In this document: in pieces, positions 35,901 to 50,900 of the stretch | How the letters are laid out: each line of letters begins with the position of its first letter | Numbering within the stretch: position 1 is the first letter of the stretch | Program-made: the position numbers and the translations under genes | From: Eopsaltria australis | Lineage: Eukaryota; Chordata; Aves; Passeriformes; Petroicidae | Direction: 5' to 3' | Assembly: GCA_034509425.1 (NCBI GenBank) | Contig: JAVTVJ010000072.1 | Coordinates: forward strand, 6,724,501 to 6,788,500 | DNA: 64,000 nucleotides | The notes under the pieces: model-generated | What the model was told of the DNA's origin: nothing | The model's database searches: none | What the model saw: the letters and a program-made list of their open reading frames with translations, nothing else

Positions 35901-38900
35901 CCTGTGGACTAGAACTACCTCTCTTGCTACAGGCAGCAGCCTGTAAAGTGCTAAGGGTGCATCTACTGCAGCACAACAGGGGTCTTAATTTCACTGGCAC
36001 TAACAGTTGCTGGGTTAGGTTTACTGGATTAAATTGTGCTCTTGCAGTGTTGTTGCCTGGCAGATGAAGCAGAGTGAAGGTGTCCTGGGCCAGAGATTGC
36101 AAAAGCTCCTTGGAGTTTCGTGTCTCAGCATAGCATCTTAGAAACAAGTTCTGGAGCCTGGGTTTTTGTTTAGGTTTTGGGAGAATCTTAGTCTGGGGAG
36201 GATTGGTCAGCCTGTGGTCATCTGAACCCTGCCTTCATGACTCCTGCCTGACCTTCGTTGGACCTGGTTTTGCAAGTCCAGCAGTGGAAGCTGGTCTTGC
36301 ACCAGGGCTGCCTCAGGCTTTGCTGTCTGCCTGACAACTTACTGCCTCCCATCATGTCATCACTAATCTGGGAGACAAGCAAGGCTTTCTGTGAGGAAAT
36401 GTTGAGCCTTAGGGTGCTGCAGGGCTCTGGGTGTGCACATGTAGTTGTGAAAGTCCTGCAGAGGTGATATAAACTGGCCCAGCAGCTGTTTCTGGCAGGA
36501 TGTGTGTGGTTGGCCTCTGGGGCAGATGGGGGAAACAGTGCTTGGGCTAAATGCCTCTTGCAGCAAAGAGGGAGGGATGTTGACCACTTATTTGTGCAGG
36601 CTGTGTGCGGGCCTGGCCTTGAAACCTTTGCAGCTGTCTCCTGCCTTCAGTTTATTGTGGGCAGAACCAGTTTTGTGCCAGAGAATGTTAACCAGTATAG
36701 TCCTTTGCCAATTAACAACCTTTTAATTATAGATTTCAGTACTGAAAAGAAAAAAAAAAAAACCAAGGACCAAGGACTTTGAGAAAACACCTCTTCTTCC
36801 CCCATCCTAGTCTCCAGTCCTTTTGTGATAGGCTACACTCAGTCCCTTCAGTGAGGCAAGGGGTGGCCTGAGAGATTGGGGATAGTGTGTTGTAGTTCCT
36901 TTTCTTTTGCTGCTCTTTATTCCTTAGTCAATTGCTCTGGTGTGCCTTCTTCTGCTGTGGCATATTTTTGAATGTACGTTCATTGCAAACCCTACTTTTT
37001 GCTTCATCACAACCTTAATAGAAACATTACAAATTCTGTCCCTCCTTTGAGGTATTGGGGCTTGCTGTGGTAAGGTGTACATATAATGGTTAAAACTCCA
37101 TCCCTCTTCCCTGCAACACAGCAAAACCACAAGGGTTGCAGCAGTTAAATTATATGTATACAGTCTCCACCTCTTTTTCCCTTGGACAAGGTTATAGGGT
37201 TTGTCATGTGAAAACACCACTCCTTGCCCCAGAAAATCACAAACCCTACAGTGGTTACTTGGCATGTGCATTCATTGCAGACTCACCCCCTCATTGCTGC
37301 AGGCTGAGTTACTGACCTTAGTGCCCATTGCTTGCCCCACATTGCAATGATGGTGCAAATTCCTGATACCCAGATTAAGGCTCCTTCCGGCTTCCCCCTT
37401 CCTATGTTACTTTTCACTTTTAGCCAGCTGCCTACTGCTTCATCTTTCCTAGGAATTGCATCGAGTGCCTGGCCCAGCCTGCTGAGGCTCAAGACAAAGT
37501 GCTCAAACCAGCTCTTGTCTGCAGTTTATTCCCTAATGTGCCTCCTACTATCTACTTCAGTACTCTGGATGAGACAGGTGAGCCAGGGTCTGTTGTCGAA
37601 CAGGGTGGGAGATGCCAGCCCATTATTAGGGACCAAGTGGTGCCAGCACACAGCCTGGAGCTGCCTGGCAGTGACTGCCCTTAACCCTTCACGTGATGAG
37701 ACCCAGCACTGCTTTGAGATCCAAATGACTACAGTAAACTGTACTGCTTCCATTGTCTGTAGTGTGACTCAGGCTGCCATTAAATGTTCCAGTGTCCTGA
37801 ATCTCCCCCAGCTGTGGAGTCTTCTGCTCCATGACAGTTCTGCAACGGGGGCTACACAAGCTCATCTACAGGCCTGGTGCCTGTGCAGCAAACCATAAGA
37901 ATTTTGTAGCTGTAGTACATCCAAGTATTGTGTTTGTTTTCCTTCAGTCTTTAACTTTTTGCCTTCCTAGTGGAAAAGCTGCCTTGGGAGCAGAGGAAGC
38001 TGCTGCGATGGAAAATGTGCAGAGTTACGCCTAACATAGTGAAGCAAACCATTGGCAGGTCCCACTTCAGAGTTAGCAAAAGTAAGTTTGGGGAGGCAAT
38101 ATTGTCTCCTTTCTTGCCTCCAGCGTGTGGGTACAAGAAGGCAGAATGCCTGCAAAGAACAGAGCAGAAGCAATACAGGCTGGGCACTGCAGGATGCTGG
38201 GTTCACGTTTTTGCTTGTCTGACCTGCAGTATCCAGAGTCTGTGGATCCTGGCAGGGCCTGATCTGCCTCTTGGCTTGTCCGCGGTATAGACCACAAGGA
38301 CTTGCTCCTGGATTGTCAGGAGCTGAGGCAGTTTTTCTCTGGCTTGTCACTCTGAGGAGTCTGGCCCTCATGTAGTGCCAGGCCCAGCACTGCTGCTCCT
38401 TGTCTTCATGTACTGAGGAAGAAGGCATCTTCTCTGACCATAGCCAGAGTTGTCAGGGTTGGGAATCTGTCACTGAAGAGATGTGTAGGAGAAGTGCTGA
38501 GCATTTGCAGCTATGATCCACACTCTGGAGTGCAATCTCCTGGAAGTATTTATGGGACTCCTGCATGTATCAGAAGATCTCTAGCTACCCCAAGGAAATG
38601 GGGTCCTGTGGGTTGAGTGGGTGTTGTGGGTGGCAGGGTACTTGGTCATGGACTCTTCTGTTTTTCCTGCAGAAAGTAATGACTGGCTGGGTTGCTGGGG
38701 CCACCACATGAAATCCCCTGAATTCAAAGCCATCAGGGAGCACCAAAAGGTAGGGGCTGGTTTTGACTGACCTCCTTCACATGCATGGGGAGTGTGGTAG
38801 AAGCAATTTGGCTGCCCTTGTCCTCAAGGCCAAGTGTTTGCTGTGCAGACTGTCCCTGCAGTGTCCCTTCCAGAACTGGGGAAGGAGTCCAAGAGACAGG

Positions 38901-41900
38901 CATAGCTGGGTGAGCATCTCTGCTGTGAGGGTGGCTCTTGTATAGACTGAGGCTCTAGCCAAATCGTGTTTATTTTTGAGCTTCTCTAAATTCAGTCATT
39001 GCTGCTTAAAGCAGTCCTTCTCCTGGCAGAACTGAGAGGCAGGGACAGTGCCATCCCTGCCAGTAGAGCGAAGGACATGTACCTTACTCCGATCACAGAA
39101 CAGCCAGGTGTGGCTCATGGCTTGAGAATCTGCAGGGGACCAAAGGTTTGGTATCTATCACAAGTACATGCCTATTCCAGAGAGCTGTGATGCTCTAAAC
39201 TATGTGCTTTGTCCCTGCAAAGCTTCAGGAGTAGGTGGAATCAGATTGGGTGCAATCTTGAGAGGGGAGCAGAGACTGTCACCCTGCACTGTATTCAGAA
39301 AGAAGGTATCCTCTGCCAAGGGAGCAGGAGGGGGTGGGCAAGGAGTTGGGGAAGCAGAGCGATCTCATAGCATCTGTGTTCCTTTGCAGCTAAACCACTT
39401 CCCTGGTTCATTTCAAATTGGAAGGAAAGACCGTCTGTGGCGCAACCTGTTGAAGATGCAGGCTCGCTGTGGAAAAAAGGAGTTTAATTTCTTCCCTCAA
39501 ACCTTCATTCTGCCCCAGGACATCAAATTACTCAGGAAAGCATGGGAGGAAGGAGCTAGCCGACAGAAATGGATTGTGAAACCAGTAGGTGTAAAGCAGA
39601 GCTCAATCCTCTGTCCTTTTGTAGGTGCAGGGAGAAGATCTGATCCTTTCTTGTTTGTGTTTTGCAGCCAGCATCAGCAAGAGGCGTTGGTATCCAGGTC
39701 ATCCACAAATGGAGCCAGCTTCCCAAAAGGAGACCACTGCTAGTACAGAGGTGAGTGAGTATAAAACCGAGGTTGATATGCAGCCTGGGACCTCTTAGTG
39801 TCTTGTATCTGGCCAATTCTGGACCCCCGCCACGGTGTGGCAAGCAGAAGTACCTGATTTGCATCTGGAGGCTTCTCTGGAGACTGACTGGGTGTCCTGC
39901 TGCTGGAAGTTTGGCTCCGTCAGCTGCAGCTGGGTTTACTGGAGTGCTGCTGTCTCTGCGTAGATATTTGAGGTCTCAGACACAGCTTGGTTTCATGAGC
40001 TTTCTGGAGCTTCTGTCTGGCAGGTGGACAGCTTCAGCTCTGCTGTGATCTGGCTCCCACTGCTCTGTACTCTGGGGTTTGGCATGTTTGGAGACAAACA
40101 AACTTTATCCAGTGGGAAGAGAAATCCCGGGGAAGAGGTGGCAGTTGTCAAAGATTTGTTCTTACCCCAGTTAGAATGGTTCAGTAAGAGCCTCAGTGCA
40201 TGTAGATGTTAGTCGAAGGATTTTCTTGAAATAACAGAGTGCTCAATCTCCTTCCCCTTCTGCAGAAAAGTGGAATAGTTAATCTTGGTTTGAGGTTGCT
40301 TTCTGGGAAGATTCTTGTGAGGGCAGGAAAACTGCAGTGTTTGGCAGACAGGGAACTGCTGCGTTTGCTTGTTTGTTCTCCCTGTCCACTTTCTATGCAA
40401 AGAGATAAACTTTCCTATGGAAAATCATGAACTTCTGGGATGAATAATCAAATGACTTGGATTAAAATATCCAACTGTTTCTGCTCGCTGTGCAAAACCA
40501 TCTGTGGTGTACTGCATGTCTTAGATGTTCCTGAATATTGTGATCAGCGTTGTGGGTGTGGAAAAGCTACTGTGCCTTAGAACTGGGGAAAATCTCTTCA
40601 AAATGGAACTGAGCAGAAGGAAACACTGCTTATGTGCTGCAGGAACTCCTCGTGGATGGGAGAGCTGCTGTTTCTCTCATTTTGTCTGTGATGTGATGAA
40701 CTGTGCAAAAAGACTTCTGCATTGATCCCTTGTTCTGAATTAGGGGTAGAGATATTCCTGCATGTGAAAATCATAACCCTTTTGTGCTTACTTCCCTCTG
40801 CAGATATCTGCACAAACCCTACCTCATTGGCGGGACGAAGTTTGACCTGAGGATCTACGTTTATGTCACTTGCTATGATCCCCTCAGGGTCTACCTGTTC
40901 AAGGATGGATTGGTTCGCTTTGCCAGCTGCAAGTAGGTTGTGCAGGAGAGCTGTGCTGGGGGCTGGGTGCCTTGGTGCTGAGACATCTATGGCTGTGGTA
41001 CCTGCCTTGGCCAGGGCAGGAGGGAGTCATCCCCTATAATGGTGATGCTTAAAGCTGTATCTTGCTTGCTTAAGAAGCAGTGTGGAAACTCATGGGGTCG
41101 CTGCAGGTGACTGTTGAAAGGGAGTGTGAGAGGATGCTGCCTACATCCAAACTTCCCAATGAAATATGAGCTCAGTGTAAAGCAGTTCTTGAAATATGTT
41201 GTCTGTGCTTCATTCTGCATAAAAGCTGGCACACCAGAAACTGAGATGTTTCTTCCGGTTTTCATTGTATTGCCTCAGGCTGCTGCAGTTCCATCAGTGC
41301 TTCTGCTCACTGATGCTCTGGCTTTTATTTCTTGAGGACATGCTGTGAGGGTGGGATTGCATTTCACTGTCCCAAGGCAGTCTGCACTGTTTGATGTTTT
41401 GTTCCATTAGCTCTGGGCCTGTGGGAACAGAGAGCTCTAGGCAGCAGGGCTGGTGAATGGCTGAGAGTGGTCTGAGATGAAAGCAGAGTCTGTGCCTGCC
41501 TTGTGGACCTGGGGACAGCCATGTCAGTCTTGGACTGCTTGTGCTTCTCTTGCCTCCTCCAGGTACTCCTCCTCAATGGATAGCCTCAGCAACAAATTCA
41601 TGCACTTGACCAACTACAGTGTGAACAAGAAGAACAGAGAGTACAAATCCAACTCAGATGAGACTGCTTGTCAGGGACACAAATGGTAGGTGCTGCTTTT
41701 GGGGTACAAGGTAGCTCTTTCTGTTTCCTGTTAAGTCCGACTTCTTTCAGTATTCTTACCCAGAACTTGAACTTGCTTTCTGTATAATCTGCCCCCACTT
41801 GGGAAACTGAAAGAACAGAATGATTTTGGCATGTGTTAGTGTCAATGGAATCTGGATGGTCTCCCTGGCTTATGACTCATCCTGTCCACTGCTGCTGTTC

Positions 41901-44900
41901 ATCCTGCCTGTGTCTGTGCTGTTCCCTGCTTCAAAGCTGCACTCATCTCTGCTCATTCATCCCCTTCCCCTATTGTGTGGGTGATAGGGTGTGGTTAAAG
42001 CAGAATCTGAATGGTTTTTGCTAGAAATTGAACAGGTGATGCCTAAATTGGCTAGATGGGAGCTTCTGCCCATCTCACTCTTGACTTTGCTGTGGAGGCA
42101 GAGAATGCACAGCCTTGGTTCAGAACTGTTCATTTATATGCTACTCAGTGGGAATAGGAACAGTGGTGCCATTTCTAGGCATTTGGGAGGAGGGCTGCAA
42201 TCTTGCAGGAGTTCCCATTCCTTGCTCTCCCATGGGTGAATGGATGCAAGCCCCAGGATCTTGTCTCTGATTCCATGGTAGTGTTTGAACCCTTTTAAAA
42301 ATAGTGCAGGATAGGGTTCTCAATTCTCAGGCTGGGCAGAACCACTGCACTTCAAAGAGAGTTGCAGAAGGTGTTTTGCTGTGGTCAGATTGCTTAGCCT
42401 GGACTTGCTACACAGTGGGACTTTTAGCAGGGTCTGCTGCCTCTCAGCGGTTGCAATTGCGTGGGGGTGGGATTGTGTGGGTTTTCCATAGTTGCATGCA
42501 AGTCAAAGCTGGCTGCTCCTCTGTTAAAGATAAGTGTGGCTGTAATCCACTCCATCTTGTATGCAGGAAGCGTGACCTTTGGATTACTGGCCATTAGCCA
42601 CATGGTCTCACTTGAGAAATATCTGAGCATCCTTGGCTCGGTGTCAGGGTAGCTTACAGCACTCAGTGTGGTGTGGGAAACTCCTGTAAAAGCATAGGTG
42701 CTTCCCCATACCATCTTGTTACCCACATTTTTCAGAATTTTTTTTCATGCTTGAAGCCTCGGTGAAGTGGCTTTAGCTAAAACATTTTTGGGGTCTTGTT
42801 GGATTCCTGCTGAGTTGCTTTGCAGTGCTGCGGGGGAAGGCCTGCAGGAAGGGGAGGTTTGCTGAGGACATAGAGGGGGAGGGAAGAGAAGATCTGGGCC
42901 TGACTTACCTTGCTCATGTGCTAATTTGGGACTGTGCTGAGAGAAGTCTATGACAGATTCATGTTCCTGGTAGCTTGGGCCTTCAAGACCAGGGGCCAGG
43001 CTGGGGAGAGCAGCAACCAGGAAAGGAGAGGTTTGAGGATGTCAAGAGGATTGCCGTGCCAGGGAAGAGTTCTGTCAGGGTTCCCCCTCTGTTGCTTTCA
43101 CCACCAGCAGCAAGGGGCTACAGAGCTACCTCATTTGCTTTCTCTCTCCCAGGGCACTCAAAGCTCTCTGGAGTTACCTGACCCAGAAGGGAGTTAATAG
43201 TGAGGCCATCTGGGAGAAGATTAAGGACATCGTTATCAAAACCATCATTGCGTGAGTCTTGGCACCCCTTGCTCTGTGTGTCTGTGGGCTGCACCCTGGC
43301 CCCTTTGACTGTCCAGTCCCTTCTCAGCCTGGTCCTTTTGCTCTTAATTGAAATGGTATCACTGTTGTTTGCTTCAGTATTTCTCTGCAGATCCCTCCTT
43401 TCATCCTGTTTCTTATGCTCCTGCTACAGTAGCTGCAGTGGGTAAATAGACCTTACATATCCCTGACCTGCCTGAAGGCCAGGAAGGTGTGGTGTACCCA
43501 AAATTGCCCAGCTTGCCACCTGCTCCCCTGCTTTGCCTGGGAGCCTGAGAGAATGGTCCCTGGTGCAGGATAAATCTTGTATTCAGAGGTGGATGCTACC
43601 TGCCAGAACAAGGATGCTCAGGATGCAGTGCTGGATTTCTATGTGGTGAAGCAGCAGCAAGTCACATGCCTATGTTGGCCCCTCAGCCCACCCGCTCCCG
43701 CAGCACGTGGCTGCATTAAGCTTCCAGAACTGTCAACACATGCTGTGAACAGCCAGAGCTCTGCTGTCTGTCTCACTGTTGGAAATGAGCATTTTTTCTT
43801 GGCTTGCAGTTCTGAGCCCTACGTGAACAGCCTGGTGAAGTTGTATGTGCGCCGGCCGTATTGTTGCCATGAGCTGTTTGGGTTTGATATCATGCTGGAT
43901 GAAAACCTCAAGCCCTGGATCTTAGAAGTCAACATTTCCCCAAGGTAAAGCATATTCTGAGCCACAGTAGAGTGGACAATTGCCTTTCTTTTACTACAAA
44001 GTGAGTTTGGCTTGCAATGTCCCCTGTAGCCTGTGCTGAAAGACCATGGGCTTTGAAGCCTTCCTCTCCAGATTGCAGGAATCAAAGCCCTCCCTGTCTG
44101 TGAAAGCAACAGCCATCTGCAGTTCAGAAAGCTTTGCTGGGCATGCTCCAGCTAGAGCTAGGGAAGAGTATGTTAAAAAAGGAAGGCCAAGGAGGGATGT
44201 GTCTTGTGGAGAATTGGGTGGTGGCAGAGATTTCTTTGCGTGGGCAGAAGCAATCAGCAGTTCCACTGCCTCGTGCACCATTCTTTGCTTCCTGACGGCA
44301 CCCGGCCGTGTGATGTCAGCTGTGCAGGCAGGGCCAGGAGCTGCAGTGTGACCGAGCATGGCCCTTCCTGTCTGTGAGAGTGGGTGGGCATGAGCTGTAC
44401 ACAAAACCATGTACACAGGGCTCTGGGGATGGATTTGCCTATTTCTAGAAAACTTGGGAAGAGATGGAAAAATTAACTGTTTCTGATAGGAAGCCTCCCC
44501 TTCAAAGGGCTATTGTCAGGATTTTTCTCTCAGTGTCTTACAGCTGGTTTCATGAGGCAAGGGACAGATTGGTGTTTGTATCCCAGTCAGTAATAACCCA
44601 GGGATTGATCTCGGAGCCATGGGGCTCGACACCTCCATTCTAGCACTCAAGCTGCTGTGATGCTTCCTCTCTGCAGCCTCCACTCCAGCTCCCCACTGGA
44701 TGTGAGCATCAAGGGCCAGATGATTCGGGACCTCCTCAACCTCGCTGGCTTTGTTCTGCCTAGCATGGACAGTGTGGCCTCAAGGACACAGACAAGAAGT
44801 GGCTCTACCTTCAGGTTAGCCCCCTTCTCTGTCAGAGAAGCAGGCTTTTTTGCTTTTTTTCTTAAGGGATTTCATCTAGGGGGCTGCTTGGAGCCCAGCA

Positions 44901-47900
44901 AATACTGGCTTCTAGCTGTTGTGAGCCTGTGCTTGCTGGTGCTTCAGCTATGGGTCCAAAGAACTTGCCTCATTGCCTGAGTATCTAGTTCATCTGGTCT
45001 CTTCAAGGCAGAAGGATTTATGCCCTCTCTGCAGGTCCATAGTTGGAAATGAGGCCAATGTAATTTGCGCTTGCTCTGCAGTTAGTCAAGTCTTGTCCTT
45101 CCCCCTGCCAGAACTAATATGATGCTAAGTTTCACTGCCTCCGTTTGCTTGGAGGACTGGCTGGCTCTGTTGGGGCTGGATCCACTTACCCTCTGACTTA
45201 CCAGAACTGACATGCTGCTGCCTGGAGCAAGAGGAGCACCTGTTATTTTGCAAATACTGGTGTGATCAGTTCTTTAGGCAGGACTGCAGGTGTCACATGC
45301 TGCCAACCTATAGGTGGAGGTGTGCACAGTCTTACTTTGCAGCTCACATGACTGGTTTTTGCAGAATGCTAATTCCTGGGTATCTGTCCAGCCAGGCCCC
45401 TAATTCTTCTGTGTTTCACCACAGCTAGGGCTTATCCTCGTTTCAAACCTGATGGCTGGAAGGAAACCAGTCTGTTTCCTGCAGCAGAGTGGCTGCTGGC
45501 CATATGTCACTGAAGGATCAGCTTGCTGGGTTAAGCACCAGCATGCAGTGATGTGTGGGCATGCCAAAAGATGGGACTCTTGCCCTCTGAGTGCCCTGTG
45601 CCTTCAGTGGAGAAGCTTGGAACATGGGCCTGTTCCAGATGGGGAGCTCTCACCAGCTCGTCTGCGGTACTTTGATCACATGCTGGTTTGCCACTTCCAG
45701 TGGAAGTGCTGAAGAGCAGGTGTCCTCAGAAGAACCTGCAGGGGATTAAGTAGATCCTTAACATGGTTCAGATGATGCATTACCAGATTTCTTGCATCCA
45801 GAGGCAAGCTTGTTTAACTGTATTTCCTGCCCTGGGAAGCATATGAAGGGGTTTTTGTTTGCATATGGGCAGAATTCCAGTAGATCTGTATGTTCCCCAA
45901 GCCCCATGCAGCACAGGCTCAAAGTTCTTCTCTCCCTGTTTGGATCTACACACAACTAATAAGTTTTGCAGCAGCAGAAATAAAAATCTATGTTGATAGA
46001 CGGGTTAAAAGGTTTTCAACAAGTATTCCCAGATTCTGGCATCCCCAAATGATTCAGTTGGTGCTTAGAATAGATGATTGCTGGTCAGATAGTACAAAAG
46101 GCCAGGACTTCCCATGGCATGTGGCTGAATTTGAGTCCTCAGAGTTCTTGGATATTGCCAGAGGAAATTTTTGATCCAAGAGTTCTCTTCTCCCTTGTAC
46201 AGTACCAGTACTGAGTGCTTGTACCCCCATCCCTGTGCTTGCAGTTAGGAAGCTGTGTTCCACGTGGGATGTAAACATGAGATCCCATCAGGCTTCATGT
46301 GCTGTGAATCAGGTCATGGTGTGTCTTTGACCCTCTTGCATCCTATGTGAGTGTGAGGTGATGGCTCACCTTTTGGGTGAAGGAGCACTGAAATGCCTTA
46401 GTGAGGAGCTAGCACAGTCCTCCTTCCCACATCCTTCCTGGGTTCTGTGCTGATGCACAAGACTGTGGATGCACCACTGATCTCGGAACTAGTGAAATCC
46501 TTGGAGAAAGTGTTCTCTCCTCCATGTCATTTTCATGAAGGTGTCACTCTCTCAGAAGTTGCTGGGAGCAGCTCTGCCATGACAGGACTTTGTCTTCTCC
46601 ACTTAAATGCTCTATTGTCTCTGTTATGTCCTCATTCTGGGCAGTGCTTTGAAGGAGAAGCCCAAGCCATTATCTGAGCATTTCAGAGCAGAGAAGATGA
46701 AGAAGGCCTATTACTTGATGCAGAAGATACCTGACCAGGTACAAAACAACCTCCTCTGTTATTTGCCCCATCATGCCATGCCCATGTCCCAGCCAGTCCC
46801 ACATGTCTATCCCTTGTCCCTCTTAATACTGTGCTCTTCTCTGGGGTCCCCCAGATGATGGGGTGCACTTGGGCTCCAGTGGATCACAAGACAGTTGGTC
46901 AGAAATAACTTTAGTTTGCTTAAGCCACTGTCTCACTGACTCATCTGCACATTAAAATAGGCATGTGCTGAGGTGCACATTACCCACTGGTCCCTAGAGT
47001 CTGAGCACTGCCTGTTCCTCCTCATGTCTCTGTGCAGCTCTTACAGCTTTTGCCTGCTGATCCCCGTGTAGGGTAGTAGGGCCACTGGCCTTGTGTGCCT
47101 CATGGCCGTGTGTTTAAGAGAGGCTGGGCTGCAGAACTGGGGTACTCTTCAGTTCTGTGCAGTGGTGGTGTCACCATTGAGCCTAGATTCCTTCCACAGT
47201 TTCCATGTGGCCTTTGTCCCAAAGATCTCAGACATATGGAGACCTCTGCTTGAGAGATGCTTCTCCCTGACCTTGGGTTGCTCTTGTCTGCAGGATTTTT
47301 ATTCCTCTGTGTTGGACATCCTGACTCCAGATGACGTTCGCGTCCTGGTGGAGACGGAGGATGAGTATTCCCGGCGCGGGCAGTTCGAGCGGGTGTTCCC
47401 CAGCCACATCTCCATGCGGTACCTGCGCTTCTTCGAGCAGCCTCGTTACTTCAACATCCTGGTCACCCAGTGGGAGCTCAAATACTACTTGAATAGACAC
47501 AAAGGTAACTGTCCTCCAAAGCCTGGCACAGCCACCTGACTCAGGCAGGCTGCCTGCCAGCAGTCGTGGGAGACTTCTGAGCTATGCATGTTGAGGGGGA
47601 GCTGCCTGCCTGCATACTAACACCTAGGAAATGTGTTACCTTCCCAGACTGCTTCAAATGTCACAAAAAGCTTCTTCTGACTTGATGAGAGGCGATGGCT
47701 GTTCTGGTACACCCAGCACCAGCACTTCTAGGTGCCCTGGGCATGAAGCAGACTGGAATTTTGCCTTTAACCTGTAGCTTTGGCCTCTTACTGTGTTTCT
47801 CTGCTCTCTTTTGAGGGAGAAACAGCTGGATTTGCTGAGCTTTGCTCCTGACAAGTAATCTGTGAAGGAAAAATTGGGTCTATTCCCTGGTCTCCTGCCA

Positions 47901-50900
47901 CTTTCTAATTGATGAAAAACAGCGTACAAATGGAAATTTTTCCTAAACACTAGAAATCTAGCTAACATTTCCATCCTTTCAGGACACAATTCTGTATTTT
48001 AATAAAAAAAAAGTTATACTTTAATGAGGCATAGCTGGGCTGGACCAATTCCTTCTCACCCAGGGCTGTCTGTATCAGGGCAGCGGTAGAAGCTATTTCG
48101 GAGAGAGAGTCAGTGAGGTCTAGCATGAAGGGTTAGAGAAAATAAAAAGGCTGTGGCTCAGGGCTTTTCATCCAATATCTGATCTAGATGGAGAGGCTTC
48201 TGGAAGTGCTGGCCCTCCATTGCAATGACTATGTGTGCTCCTCACCTGGCTGTCAAGGAGAGAAAGAAGAAAAATGCTTTTGTCACTTTTCACTGGTGTT
48301 AAAGCAAGTATCAAAGGGGTCAGTAACAGTCTTTCACAGAGAGATGGTAACATCATATCCTTCTCTGGCTGTGTTGTCAGCATGTGTCAAGCTATGCCTT
48401 GCTAATATCTTTGCTGGATGATCTCCCATAAACTGGAAGAAAGATTCTGTCATCGTCCTGACTGAAGTGCTGCCCTGAACTTTGCCGCTCAGGCAAGGGT
48501 CCTGGTTCAGTGCTCCAGCTTCCCCAAAGAAGCCAAGTGAGCAGATTTGCTCTATCCCATCATTGCTTTTTACCTCTTACCAGAACCCACCTTCCCCCTG
48601 TCTTTCTGTTCCCCTGTGTTTCATGCAGCACTCCTTTCCCTAGCCAGCAAGATGCAAAGCCCAGGCTGGTGCACAGAACCAGGACAAGGCATCTGAGCCA
48701 CCCTGCTCCCCTCAGCCCCAATATGTGGGGGTTTTTTTACAAGGTTCTGGGGCTTGCTGAAAGGTCACCAAGGAACAGGCTTTGGACAGCAAGGATTTCT
48801 CCTGGTATCTTATAGCAAAACACAGGAATCAGGCTAGCATCAATGGACTAGCCATTGCTCTGTTGGTTCTTAATTCTCAAGTCACCCTAGCCTTCTGCTA
48901 TGACCCTAAGGCTCTTAAATAAGAAAACAGGATGGGAGTAGTCCTGGATTTCTCAATATTTCTGGGTTGGCCAAGATCAGAGTGCTTGGCTGTAGTGGGG
49001 ACAGCTAGCAGGAAGCCTTGGAGGAAGTGGAGCCTGTTCAATGCAGTTGAACACACAGCTCTGATTCAAAATGACCTTGCTGTGCTCTGGAGCACCATGT
49101 CTGGTGTGTGGTGAGAGGAATGGTCCCTTCCAGTCACACCAGCGATGATCTTGGCCTGTGCCATTCTTGCCCTCTGTCAGGGATGAAGCCTCAGCCCATG
49201 TTGAGCTCTGGATGGATCCCTGTAGGGAGGAGATGATGCACTGGGATGCTGCAGCTGTTCAGTGCTGTGCAAGGAGGAAGTTGCCTGAGCTACCCTCCTC
49301 TGAGAAAGGGGTCGATGACAGCAAAGCTGCTCTACATTTGCACGGTGGGAACTTTCACCGGTGCAGCCCAAATCAGGTACTGCTGTTGGCAGGCACCGGG
49401 CTCAGGGGGACAGCCAATCTGGTCTAATTCGGCAAATCCTGTGTTGCCCCAGTTTCCCTGTTTCGCTGAGCCTGCTGCAAGGAATGTCTTTGGCTCCCTG
49501 GGAGGAAGGCAAGCGCTGCAGCAGCCCACGCACTGATGTTTGCTCGTACAAAGGGTGAACGCCCTTGGTTTACCCCGTGTTTGCTGGCGCTCAAGCACGT
49601 GTTCTAGTTGTTATTGCATAGCATGTTCTGTGTGGTCAGTGCAGCATATTTGCATACCCTGAGCTGTGCAGGCTTAACTCTCTGTAAACCTGGCTGTTCA
49701 TTCTCACTTATTGTCTTCTGTGACTTCCCAGGTCTGGAGCTACTGAAGAACTGGTGTGTCAAAGGGTACCACACTGGGGCAGGGACGGATTTGGCCCAGA
49801 TGGTGCGTATAACTGTGGGTTAGGTAGGCAGAGATGGTTGTTTACCTGCACAGAGCTGGGTAGAGATCCTCCTTGTTCTGCTTCCTTTGGCTCCTGTCTT
49901 ACCTGTTTGCCTTCTTCCCTCTTTGCCAAGGCCTCCAGGAGTCTGGAAAAACGCATACTGCCCTATTTCCCACAAACATGAAGTCATAAACAGTATATCA
50001 GATCTGCAAGTATTTTGCATCTGAATATCCTTGGGTGCACTGGGCACAGCCCTACATATTTGGCACCTGTCCTGCCTGTTGTTCCCCTCTGTGAGGGAGT
50101 CATCTCTGTCTGTCACTCCTGTGCCTTACAGCAGAATGCTACTCTGAAAGAAACCCACTCTTTTGACCTCGAGATGCTCTACTCCCACTTTCAGCAGAGG
50201 GATTCATTAGGCAGAGAGCAAAGATTGCTCTGTTTGCTATTCTGGGAACAGTCTGGTGGCAGTGACAATGCGCAGCAGTGAGGCAGCTCTAGCTGAAGCT
50301 CTCTAGGGCAGCCTATGGCAAAGCACAGCAGGCTTGAGGGATTTTTGCCACTACTTAAATAGCCTTTCTGTTGTCTTCTTCTCCTCCCACAGTGGTCATT
50401 GCCAAAGTCATTCTTCCTCCAGAAGAGTAGCATTCAATCAAATGGCTTCAGCAAACTGGAACTGGGCAGACTGGGGTGAGTTTGCACTGGCTGTGACGTT
50501 CATGGTGTTCATAGTGTGGCTTTTGGACTGGTGTCCTGGTAGAAAACTGGCAGCCCAAAAAGCAGCTTTATTTAAGGGGAGAGGAGCAGGTTGGTTTGCA
50601 GCCTCTGAAGCCTCTGCTCTCTGGAGAGCCAACAGATGGGGCTGGCATGATGGCTGTGTAACTGGGCATGTCTCCTTGGCACTGTACAGCCAGCTTGGAT
50701 GGGAGTGAAGCTCAGAACAGCCAGATTAGGTGATGCTTGGAGCTGTCATGGTCAGAACATGCTGACAAGATATTCCCCCCATTGGAATTTATATCACTTC
50801 TGTGGGCACTGATGTGATTAACGATGAGCAGAGACTCTCAGCTGCAGCACTGGCTGAGGGAACAGTGAGGCCTCCAGGTCTGTTGCACTCTCCCAGCTTC

